From the NCBI RefSeq assembly GCF_932276165.1, contig NC_063986.1, positions 7,700,501 through 7,764,500 on the forward strand: a stretch of DNA of 64,000 bases, written 5' to 3'. The DNA comes from Plutella xylostella. Its lineage: Eukaryota; Arthropoda; Insecta; Lepidoptera; Plutellidae. The notes beneath the pieces are model-generated. The model had not been told where the DNA came from, ran no database searches, and saw nothing but the letters and a program-made list of their open reading frames with translations. Below, in pieces: positions 57,354 through 64,000 of the stretch. The position numbers were made by a program, and so were the translations under genes. Within the stretch, counting starts at the first letter, position 1, and every line of letters starts with the position of its first letter.

Positions 57354-57452
57354 ATGGCTCAATGTAGCCACGGTTCTCGTCGGCTTCGCTCCGACGGGGA
57401 AAAATATAATATTGAATTTGCGAAGTCCTCGCTGCCGGGAGCTGTAGCGTGA
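57354..57452 (+). CDS. Short leader reading frame downstream of promoter (unrecognised, possibly broken first exon)
   Basis: ATG at 57354 in context CAAAATGG opens a 32-residue frame containing GEKYNIEFAKSS and ending at TGA. It lies about 38 bases after the predicted transcription start. Another frame continues open past it and reaches a possible splice donor AAG|GTTTGAGT near 57523. The DIRS element is inserted 100 bases after the stop. The YNIEFAKSS string faintly recalls the start of PARP-type zinc fingers, but the cysteines that should follow are not in frame, so no function is assigned. It may be the remnant of a host first exon, or part of another mobile element. Confidence 0.3.
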   Translation: MAQCSHGSRRLRSDGEKYNIEFAKSSLPGAVA

Positions 57453-57571
57453 TGCGGACCAGGCGGCGCGGGGCCTGCCGGCTGCTGCGCACGCAGCCAT
57501 TGCTGAGGATTTCGCAACGAAGGTTTGAGTTGATAAGCCGTGAGTAAAATGCTATTATTAAACACTGTACG

Positions 57572-57726
57572 CTATTCGAAGCCTATACATATAATGAGAG
57601 CGGCACTTCCGTTTTCCCTAAATCGTGTTTTTGTTACCTGTTTGCACACGTTTTACTCCTTCCTCCACCGCCCGGCAGGCCGGCGCTGGGCTATATAAGG
57701 GCCGACGCGCGGCGCTTGCCTCATTG
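57572..57726 (+). repeat. Left inverted terminal repeat of the DIRS element
   Basis: It runs from CTATTCGAAGCC to CTTGCCTCATTG. It is the exact complement of 63005-63159 as far as can be read. It contains TATATAA at 57693-57699 and a TCATTG initiator about 30 bases later (A at 57723), so it drives the sense transcript. Confidence 0.92.
57693..57726 (+). promoter_or_regulatory. DIRS core promoter (TATA and initiator)
   Basis: TATATAAGGG is followed by the GC-rich spacer CCGACGCGCGGCGCTTG and TCATTG with normal TATA-to-start spacing. The inverted copy in the right repeat (about 63032-63038 on this strand, TTATATA) faces inward on the minus strand and could drive antisense RNA. Confidence 0.6.
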
Positions 57727-57919
57727 GCGTCCGAGTTCCCGGCGCGTGCGGTCGACTTTGAGCAGCGCTACGCTTAAAAATATTTTTTCATATCGACCGT
57801 AAGACATCGTGTTTATGTAAGAATTTTATTTTCTTTATTTTTAATTTTTTTAACGGTTTTTCCGTTCGAAATTTTTACCTGTTATTATTTCTAAAAAAGT
57901 GTTTATTGTCAGTTTTTCA

Positions 57920-58295
57920 TGTGTATTTCAGCATCTGACTCATTAAGTTGCCCGATTTCGGTCGTGCAACTTAGCACACTGTTACTATGCCCATTTTTTC
58001 TTTTATTTTCTGGCATGTATTTTTCAGCATATTTACTCATTAAGTTGCCCGATTTCGGTCGTGCAACTTAGCACACTGTTACTATGCCCATTTTTTTCTT
58101 TTATTTTCTGGTATGTGTGTTTCAGCATATTACTCATTAAGTTGCCCGATTTCGGTCGTGCAACTTAGCACACTGTTACTATGCCCATTTTTCTTTTATT
58201 TTTCTGGTATGTATTTTTCAGCATATTACTCAATAAGTTGCCCGATTTCGGTCGTGCAACTTAGCACACTGTTACTATGCCCATTTTTTCTTAAG
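57920..58295 (+). repeat. Four tandem ~97-bp hairpin repeats in the DIRS leader
   Basis: The hairpin core starts at 57945, 58042, 58139 and 58235 (spacing 97, 97, 96). Each unit contains AAGTTGCCCG-ATTTCGGT-CGTGCAACTT, a ~10-bp stem with one mismatch, followed by AGCACACTGTTACTATGCCC, a T-rich run and a GTATGT...TTTTCAG segment that looks like a splice donor and acceptor side by side. The array ends about 60 bases before the Gag ATG. The repeats are nearly identical. A regulatory, packaging or translation role is possible, but none is known to me. Confidence 0.9.
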
Positions 58296-58357
58296 ATGTG
58301 CATCTAATAATTAATGTTAATGTACACAGATATGTAGGATTTTGTTTTTAGGCAAAG

Positions 58358-59653
58358 ATGTGTGACAATAATGAGATCCAATCTGGGGATGGTGACCAAG
58401 CCCCAAAACAATACAACGATGATAAAATGAGTAGCTCTGACGACTCTAGTTCAACCACTTCATCTGATGAATCCTCTCCCAAAAAGAAAAAACGAAGATG
58501 GCGAAAGGAACAACGTCGGTCGAACAAGGCTATTAAAAGACTTTCAAGGCAAGTACACGATCTCCGTAGCCTTTTTTACAGACCAAATTCGCAGCCTTCT
58601 GAGATTCAGGAATTTCATGATGAGAATATGACTAACTCTCCTGTAAATGAAAGTTTTAACGGACATCAACCTGATGTACCGTTAACTAATAAACCTGACT
58701 TTAATATCAGCCTAGAAACAACATTAAAGGCACCTACAGTACCTAAAGCACCAGTGGGTTATGTTGAATCGCTTAAAAGCCTGCAGAGATTTGAAGATCA
58801 GACTTGGAGTGATGTACGGTTCTCTGAGGTCGAAAAAACGTACCTTCACTCCCCAGGCTTTGTCGAACTAGACACTAACGACGAAGTCAAGGCATATGAG
58901 TCCTCTAAGAATGCTGCTTACATGGAAAAGAGTTTCGCAGCCTTAACCTTCGCATTATTGAAGCAGAGAGAGTCTTTAGAGAATGGATTGCGTGAATTTA
59001 TTAAATGGAACCAAGATTCCGACCTGGTCAATTCCACTGACGTTAAGGACAAGCTCGAGTCAATATTCCTGAAAGGAGACTTTTTTAAGGTAACTACTGA
59101 CGCATTGCAAATGGTCTGCGGACATAGGGCGGACATAGTACAGCAGAGGCGAGATGCCATCTTAAAACATGTCAAAGACCCCCTGGTAAGGTCAACCTTA
59201 AAGAAAGTTCCTCCGTCGTGTACGAACCTGTTTGAACCTCAGGCGTTCACTACGGCTCTGGAAAAGGCCGGGGGAGTCAGAAAGACTTTTTGGACCCATA
59301 AATCAAATCCCAGTGCCTCAGCTGCGCAAGCAGGCTCAAGTGGCAATAATCGGCGCCCCGCGCAGGGGTCAGCTTATTCATATGCGATGCCTGCGCAAGG
59401 CTATAACGCAAAAAATAGTATGCCTGCGCAAGGCAATACATACTACCCACCTACGCAAGGTGTACAACGTTACCGTCCTGCGCAAGGACCAAACAGCAGT
59501 GGTAATCAAAGGGGCGCAAACCATGGCAACTTGCCCTTTCGGGGAAGAGGTGGTCACCAAAACAGAAGAACGGATACCCGAGCAGCAACCAAGCGGTCGG
59601 CGTCCCCCTCCTATAAAGAGAGAACTAAAAATGATAAGAGGAGAAGATTCTGA
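58358..59653 (+). CDS. DIRS Gag-like protein
   Basis: The 431-residue frame starts with ATG at 58358, the first ATG after the hairpin array. The N-terminus is acidic and serine-rich (SSSDDSSSTTSSDESS) and is followed by a strongly basic patch, KKKKRRWRKEQRR (about 43-55), a likely nuclear or nucleic-acid-binding signal. The middle (about 130-320) is helical and charged. The C-terminal ~100 residues contain repeated PAQG (about 332-378) and an RGRGG RNA-binding-type tail. There is no zinc knuckle, as is usual for DIRS Gag. The 3' end overlaps the RT start by 23 bases in the +1 frame. The assignment comes from position in the element and composition. Confidence 0.85.
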   Translation: MCDNNEIQSGDGDQAPKQYNDDKMSSSDDSSSTTSSDESSPKKKKRRWRKEQRRSNKAIKRLSRQVHDLRSLFYRPNSQPSEIQEFHDENMTNSPVNESFNGHQPDVPLTNKPDFNISLETTLKAPTVPKAPVGYVESLKSLQRFEDQTWSDVRFSEVEKTYLHSPGFVELDTNDEVKAYESSKNAAYMEKSFAALTFALLKQRESLENGLREFIKWNQDSDLVNSTDVKDKLESIFLKGDFFKVTTDALQMVCGHRADIVQQRRDAILKHVKDPLVRSTLKKVPPSCTNLFEPQAFTTALEKAGGVRKTFWTHKSNPSASAAQAGSSGNNRRPAQGSAYSYAMPAQGYNAKNSMPAQGNTYYPPTQGVQRYRPAQGPNSSGNQRGANHGNLPFRGRGGHQNRRTDTRAATKRSASPSYKERTKNDKRRRF

Positions 59654-61541
59654 CTGGACAGAATTTCGGGCAGGGCAATTGGAGAATTTTATCCATCAGT
59701 GGAAAAGCCTCAATGCCCCAAACTATATTTTAAAAATGATACAGGGTTACCAAATACCATTTGTACGGAAGCCAGCTTTATTGATGCCGAACCTGGCCTT
59801 GCAGGAGCCATCCAAATATTACATTCCTCAATCACCAGAGATGAACAAGGTAATACGGAAATTAAAAGATCAAGCAGTTTTAGAAAAGGTGCAGATAAGT
59901 CCAAGTTTTTTGTCAACCCTATTTCTAGTCCCAAAAAACGATGGCACCACCAGGCCTATATTCAACCTCAAGGCTCTCAATCAATATGTGATAATAGAAA
60001 AATTTCGGTTGATAAACATGCACAGCATTCCAAACTTTTTACAACAGAACGACTGGCTTATCAAGGTCGACATATCACAGGCATATTTCCATCTACCTAT
60101 ACGAACGAGACACAGATGCTTTCTCCGACTGGTGTACGAAGGCGAATTACTACAGATGACGTGTCTTCCACTTGGCTTAAGTTCGGCACCCAAAGCTTTT
60201 GCCAGTTTGACAAATTGGATAGCACAAGTCCTTCGCAGCAAGGGCGTGAGACTGATTGTTTACCTGGACGACTTCTTAGTGGCGCACCAAAACAAGCAAA
60301 CCCTCGTAAGTCACGTGAACATAGTGTTACAGTTGCTCGAAAAACTCGGCTGGCAGATCAATTACCAGAAGTCAATTATAACGCCACAGAGACGCCTCGA
60401 GTATCTAGGGATTTTATGGGACGCCTGGCAAAACGAAAAGTCCCTACCCACAAAGAAGGTTACAAAAATTCTGGGGATGGTCAACACAATGTTGCACCAA
60501 GGTCAATCAAACCTAAAGAACCTAGAAGTGTTGGTAGGCATGCTAAATTTCGCCAGCTTCGTGATCCCAAGAGGCCGTCTAAACTTTCGTTCACTCCAAA
60601 GGATGCTGAACTGGGTACGAGCAAAGAATCCGACTTTCCGCTTTTGCCTTCCAAGCGAGGTCATTCAGGAGCTACGATGGTGGTTGAGCAATGCCCATCA
60701 ATCTTCATCAATACAAATGCCAACACCGACTCACTTCCTTACGACCGATGCTTCGGATATAGCGTGGGGCGCGAAACTGAACAACACCAACCTGTCGGGT
60801 CCGTGGGCAAAATCCGAAAGGTCACTACACGGAAATCAGAAAGAGCTCCTGACAGTTCTGAAAGTATTGGAGCAGAGTCCTCAGCTAGGGCTTCTACATT
60901 CGTCGTTGCTGTTGCAAAGCGACAGCCGGACCGTTGTAGCTTACTTGAGAAACGAAGGAGGTACTCGCTCAGTGACTCTTATGGACCTAACATTCCAAAT
61001 CTATCAATTACTCGACCAATTTCAGATCCATCTCAGGATTTACTACCTGCCAGGAACATACAATTGCGAAGCAGATCACTTATCAAGACTAAAAGAGATG
61101 CCTCAGTGGCATCTTCTACCGCAGGCAACAGGGGTAATATTCTCCAAATGGGGGAAACCTCAGATCGACCTGTTTGCATCTCGCGAAGCCCACGTAGTTC
61201 CCACCTATGCATCGTTGGATCAGACGGACAAAGGAGCGCAATTTCACGATGCTCTCAGCCAAGTTTGGAATTATCAACTCGCTTGGGTGTTTCCTCCTCC
61301 ATGTCTGGTTCCGAAGGTATTGCAACACATGAATATGGCGAAAGGAACTTATCTTCTCGTCATGCCTCGTTGGGAGCGCGTATTTTGGCGAGCAGATCTG
61401 AAGAGGAGAGCTCTGTCACCTCCTCACACGATTTGGAACCTTCCAGAAGTCCTCAAAGACATAGCAACTTCGCTGCCGCCTCCGAACGTACAAGATATGA
61501 CTCTAGAGGTATGGAAATGTGGGGGTGGTCTCGGAATCTAA
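59631..61541 (+). CDS. DIRS reverse transcriptase / RNase H
   Basis: The 636-residue frame starts at the first ATG (MIRGEDSDW...) and overlaps the Gag stop. The same frame is open further upstream to about 59232 without an ATG, so Gag-to-RT frameshifting is an alternative. RT motifs are LFLVPKNDGTTRPIFNLKALN, WLIKVDISQAYFHLPI, LPLGLSSAPKAF and YLDD (211-214). RNase H has TTDASDIAWGAKL (D373), NQKELLTVL, LQSDSRTVVAY and YNCEADHLSR, giving the expected acidic set. The C-terminal ~150 residues (QIDLFAS...VFPPPCLVPKVL) are typical of DIRS elements. It copies the element RNA. No integrase domain follows. The frame runs 31 bases into the recombinase gene. Confidence 0.93.
   Translation: MIRGEDSDWTEFRAGQLENFIHQWKSLNAPNYILKMIQGYQIPFVRKPALLMPNLALQEPSKYYIPQSPEMNKVIRKLKDQAVLEKVQISPSFLSTLFLVPKNDGTTRPIFNLKALNQYVIIEKFRLINMHSIPNFLQQNDWLIKVDISQAYFHLPIRTRHRCFLRLVYEGELLQMTCLPLGLSSAPKAFASLTNWIAQVLRSKGVRLIVYLDDFLVAHQNKQTLVSHVNIVLQLLEKLGWQINYQKSIITPQRRLEYLGILWDAWQNEKSLPTKKVTKILGMVNTMLHQGQSNLKNLEVLVGMLNFASFVIPRGRLNFRSLQRMLNWVRAKNPTFRFCLPSEVIQELRWWLSNAHQSSSIQMPTPTHFLTTDASDIAWGAKLNNTNLSGPWAKSERSLHGNQKELLTVLKVLEQSPQLGLLHSSLLLQSDSRTVVAYLRNEGGTRSVTLMDLTFQIYQLLDQFQIHLRIYYLPGTYNCEADHLSRLKEMPQWHLLPQATGVIFSKWGKPQIDLFASREAHVVPTYASLDQTDKGAQFHDALSQVWNYQLAWVFPPPCLVPKVLQHMNMAKGTYLLVMPRWERVFWRADLKRRALSPPHTIWNLPEVLKDIATSLPPPNVQDMTLEVWKCGGGLGI
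59654..61510 (+). other. Open overlapping frame through RT/RNase H, in frame with Gag and recombinase
   Basis: From the Gag stop (TGA, 59651-59653) to the recombinase ATG, the Gag/recombinase frame has no stop for 619 codons, although RT/RNase H is encoded in the +1 frame over the same DNA. The predicted residues are Ser/Arg/Lys-rich with no domain I recognise. Long ORF overlap is known in DIRS elements. Here the openness spans the entire RT region, so the recombinase may be made as an N-terminally extended or Gag-readthrough product, or the frame is open only by codon bias. Confidence 0.55.
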
Positions 61542-62485
61542 CAGAGTGGTCAGATGAACAGAAGAACCTTCTCAAGTCTGGGTGGCGGGACTCTACCTTA
61601 AAAACGTATAAGAGCGCTTGGGTGCGCTGGTGTAATTGGATAAAAGATAATGGAGTCGACATGAACTGCCCCACGGGTTCAGATTTAGCAAGATATCTAT
61701 CCGATCTATACCAAAAGGAAGGACTAGCATATAAAACTATATTGTTGCATAAGTCGGTGGTATCCACTATGTGTAATACCGAAAGCTCTGGATCTTTAAG
61801 TAATCACAGTTTAGTGAAGCAGGTCCTGAAAGCAATATCCCTTAAAAAGCCTAAGTTGACAAAACCTCCAATTTGGGATTTGAAGCAACTAACTACATAC
61901 CTATCTACCGTACAGGTGAATAAGGACAGTTTGTATGAAGTTTCTCGCCACACGGCTGCCCTCTTATTACTTTGCTCTGGTCGAAGGGTTCATGATCTAA
62001 CCTTATTAAATATCGACTCTAACCACATGTTCTCCACGGATGACTCCCTAGTGTTATGGCCAATGTTTGGGTCCAAAACGGACACAACAGATTACAGACA
62101 GTGTGGGTGGAAGCTGCTTAATAATGATACTTGTGAGGCATTGAACCCCATCTACTGGATTAAACTTCTTATAAGACTTTCACAAGAAAGAAGGGGAAAT
62201 GTAAATAACCTATTTCTTACATTAAGAGGTATACCAAAGGCTGCATCCCGTACCATAATTGGTACCTGGGTCAAGTCATTGCTGAATGACGCAGGGATAA
62301 AAGCCACGCCTGGAAGCGTTAGAGCTGCAGTGGCTTCAAAAAACTGGGTAGACAATTTCCCCCTCGATAGTATCTTAGCTCAGGGTAATTGGCGCTCTGG
62401 AGATACTTTCAGACAATTTTACCGTAGAGAAATAAGGTCCAATCATTCTAATACAAGTATGAGCAATCTGTTTCGTTGTGCATAG
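61511..62485 (+). CDS. DIRS tyrosine recombinase
   Basis: From ATG 61511 the protein is 324 residues, the usual size of DIRS recombinases. An N-terminal SAM-like core-binding part (LKTYKSAWVRWCNWIKDNG) precedes the catalytic part. The first arginine is R159 in SGRRVHDLTLL. The second box reads GSVRAAVAS with R271, but the histidine normally three residues before it is G268. The nucleophile is Y304 in DTFRQFYRRE, preceded by QGNW. It should integrate circular cDNA by strand exchange at the TATT core. The start is chosen because the upstream frame looks like an RT shadow; a longer form cannot be excluded. The stop is at 62483-62485. Confidence 0.9.
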   Translation: MEMWGWSRNLTEWSDEQKNLLKSGWRDSTLKTYKSAWVRWCNWIKDNGVDMNCPTGSDLARYLSDLYQKEGLAYKTILLHKSVVSTMCNTESSGSLSNHSLVKQVLKAISLKKPKLTKPPIWDLKQLTTYLSTVQVNKDSLYEVSRHTAALLLLCSGRRVHDLTLLNIDSNHMFSTDDSLVLWPMFGSKTDTTDYRQCGWKLLNNDTCEALNPIYWIKLLIRLSQERRGNVNNLFLTLRGIPKAASRTIIGTWVKSLLNDAGIKATPGSVRAAVASKNWVDNFPLDSILAQGNWRSGDTFRQFYRREIRSNHSNTSMSNLFRCA

Positions 62486-62691
62486 GCGATTTATTATATA
62501 CTTTTGATGATTTGTTGATTGAAATTATTATTGTAATCAAGATGGATCATTATAAAATAGTGTAACTGATATTAATATTACTAATGTGTTACTGTAACTC
62601 TTAGTTAATTTTTATTGTTATGTATCTATCAATGCAGAAACAGTTAATTCTTAATGATTTTCTTATATGTATAGGTACCTAGGTTGGATCC

Positions 62692-62697
62692 AATAAA
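62692..62697 (+). terminator. Poly(A) signal of the DIRS transcript
   Basis: AATAAA lies about 210 bases after the recombinase stop, in AT-rich 3' sequence ahead of the internal complementary region. Confidence 0.55.
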
Positions 62698-62868
62698 GTT
62701 TATAGACTGTTAATTATTTTGTTTCAACTGCTTATTAATTAACTCCTCACACACCTCAAAATCTTTACTCTCCTGACTCATGCATAACTACCTGACTAGC
62801 CTCTTGCTATCAGTTAGAACCTAGAGATCACATTGGCGTCCTCCACCGCCAGGCGATAACAAACACTT

Positions 62869-62971
62869 CTCATTATATGTATAGGCTTCGAATAGCGTAC
62901 AGTGTTTAATATTGGCGTTTTAACTTACAATAAAACGCTTATTAAATACTTACCTATTCGAAGCCTATACA
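62869..62971. repeat. DIRS internal complementary region
   Basis: The first part (TCTCATTATATGTATAGGC to GTACAGTGTTTAATA) is the complement of the element's left end. The second part (TATTGGCGTTTTAACTTAC to CTATTCGAAGCCTATACA) is the complement of its right end. The two meet at AATATT. This is the hallmark template used to join the ends during circular DNA formation. Confidence 0.92.
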
Positions 62972-63004
62972 ATAAGTTCTGCCTGGCAAACTTATTTAAT
63001 GACG

Positions 63005-63159
63005 CAATGAGGCAAGCGCCGCGCGTCGGCCCTTATATAGCCCAGCGCCGGCCTGCCGGGCGGTGGAGGAAGGAGTAAAACGTGTGCAAACAGGTAACAA
63101 AAACACGATTTAGGGAAAACGGAAGTGCCGCTCTCATTATATGTATAGGCTTCGAATAG
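63005..63159 (-). repeat. Right inverted terminal repeat of the DIRS element
   Basis: It is the complement of 57572-57726, with no difference seen. It carries the same TATA promoter facing inward on the minus strand. Confidence 0.92.
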
Positions 63160-63205
63160 GTAAGTATTTAATAAGCGTTTTATTGTAAGTTAAAACGCCA
63201 ATATT

Positions 63206-63662
63206 TACTGCTTTTAAAAGCTCAGCCACTGGTCATAATGCTCCGGCGCTTGGGGTTTTTATCCCACGCAGTAGGGTCCGATTCAATAGTCGTGGTGATG
63301 ATTGATCACATATTCCGGTCCTACTAGTGGCGCTTGAGCTAGATACTTACATTAATGACCGCTAATTTTATACAGGAAAAAAATAATAAAAATATATTTT
63401 TCTACCCTCAATTTCTAATATTTTTAGAAAACAGTTGATAAAAACTTTGCTATTACAATAATGCACTTGATTATAGCTTATGTAAGGCTTTACAAACAGG
63501 AGCTTTCCAGGACCGTCGTAGGATTTTTTACAGGAAGCACGTGGCTCCGAGTTTCAGTATGTTGGGACATTGTGGCATGTGCGGCGAGTAATGTGATCCG
63601 CCGGTACCTACCCGCTGAGGGTAGGCAGGCGGATTCGGTGAAATTGAAGTTTCGTGTAACCT
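63206..63662. other. Flank right of the DIRS element
   Basis: This resumes the DNA interrupted at 57555. A small hairpin, CTACCCGCTGAGGGTAG, lies at about 63608-63624. No gene was recognised. Confidence 0.5.
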
Positions 63663-64000
63663 GCACCCGGCCCTGTGCTCCTGCGCTGGCCGCCGTCTTG
63701 TGGCACCTGCATCGCAGTGTACACCCGGCCCTGCGCTCCTGCCCTGGCCACCGGTTCGTGCCACCTGCATCGCAGCATACACCCGGCCCTGTGCTCCTGC
63801 GCTGGCCGCCGTCTCGTGCCACCTGCATCGCAGCGTACACCCGGTCCTGGCCCTGGCCACCGGTTTGTGGTACCTGCATCGCTGCATAGACCCAGCCATG
63901 CACTCCTGCCCTGGCGGCTGTACACCCGGTCCTGGCCCTGGCCACCGTTTTGTGCCACCTGCATCGCAGCGTACACCCGGTCCTGGCCCTGGCCACCGGT
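63663..64000 (+). repeat. GC-rich minisatellite, 58-bp unit, running off the window
   Basis: Units begin at CACCCGGCC/TCC positions 63663, 63721, 63779 and 63837 (58 bp each). Shorter variants of about 51 bp and 34 bp follow (63888, 63923, 63974). Each contains TGCCCTGGCCACCGG and CCACCTGCATCGCAG. Several frames on both strands are free of stops because the unit lacks stop-like strings, so the ~120-170-codon frames here are repeat artefacts. The array continues past the window end. Confidence 0.9.

Larger units (their letters stand above)
57556..63205 (+). mobile_element. DIRS-type (tyrosine recombinase) retrotransposon, structurally complete
   Basis: The ~5.65-kb element has inverted terminal repeats (57572-57726 and 63005-63159, 155 bp, reading as identical) plus unique terminal extensions (57560-57571 and 63160-63201). 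An internal complementary region (62869-62971) is complementary to both extremities. It contains a Gag-like frame, RT/RNase H and a tyrosine recombinase, and has no DDE integrase. A TATT core is shared by the left junction, right junction and internal complementary region, and there is no target duplication, which fits circle formation and site-specific recombination. All expected parts are present without stops, so the copy looks young. Confidence 0.93.

Noticed and set aside
57945..58260. Regularly spaced repeats considered as a CRISPR array
   Set aside because: The whole 97-bp unit is repeated, including the would-be spacers, the context is eukaryotic, and it is part of the DIRS leader.
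59699..61500. Treating the whole 928-codon frame as the recombinase protein
   Set aside because: Only the last ~324 residues resemble a recombinase. The upstream part is a Ser/Arg-rich shadow of RT, reported separately as an overlapping open frame rather than as part of the gene.
63490..63996. 168-codon minus-strand frame rich in Ala, Arg and Cys
   Set aside because: It is a translation of the 58-bp minisatellite and is open in several frames at once.

Overview
The window looks like nuclear DNA of an insect, most likely a moth or butterfly (Lepidoptera). This rests on three things: the AT-rich background peppered with GTAGGTACCTAC-type strings, several interspersed repeats of a kind that are common in lepidopteran genomes, and a BEL/Pao retrotransposon, a DIRS-type retrotransposon, a tRNA-derived SINE and a LINE fragment. 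No host protein-coding exon could be identified with confidence. The window reads as intergenic or long-intron DNA that mobile elements have colonised repeatedly.

Layout. 1-2808: AT-rich non-coding DNA with one interspersed repeat (about 1581-2171). 2809-11294: a complete BEL/Pao LTR retrotransposon. It has two 217-bp LTRs that read as identical, a 5-bp target duplication (ACTAC), a tRNA-Tyr-type primer site, and one giant frame encoding Gag, protease, RT, RNase H, integrase and an envelope-like fusion glycoprotein. The first part of Gag lies in another frame, so there is a single frame break near 3657. 11295-57240: about 46 kb without a recognisable gene. It holds a SINE with a 10-bp target duplication (15553-15916), several foldback/MITE-like elements (20580, 22893, 39968, 40569, 44267, 48629, 52360), a pair of inverted composite repeats, a LINE 3' fragment (about 54150-54580), a 211-bp tandem array (55320-56075), and islands of unique, more GC-balanced DNA that could be regulatory. 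57240-57555: a TATA/initiator promoter with a short leader reading frame. 57556-63205: a structurally complete DIRS-type element. 63663-64000: a GC-rich 58-bp minisatellite that runs off the window.

How the parts work together. In the BEL element, the LTR would start a genomic RNA primed by tRNA-Tyr. Gag packages it, RT/RNase H copy it, and integrase (D1421, D1487, E1541) inserts it and makes the 5-bp duplication. The C-terminal third is an Env with a signal segment, a furin-type site (RKKR), a fusion-peptide-like segment, a membrane anchor and a cytoplasmic tail, so the element has the gene content of an insect endogenous retrovirus. In the DIRS element, inverted terminal repeats (155 bp, apparently identical), an internal complementary region matching both ends, RT/RNase H and a tyrosine recombinase fit copying into a circle and recombination at a shared TATT core without target duplication.

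The most unusual signals are in the DIRS element. Four tandem 97-bp hairpin repeats precede Gag. A reading frame of about 619 codons is open through the whole RT/RNase H gene, in frame with both Gag and the recombinase. The promoter just upstream resembles the element's own. All family calls rest on motifs read by eye; no database search was possible.
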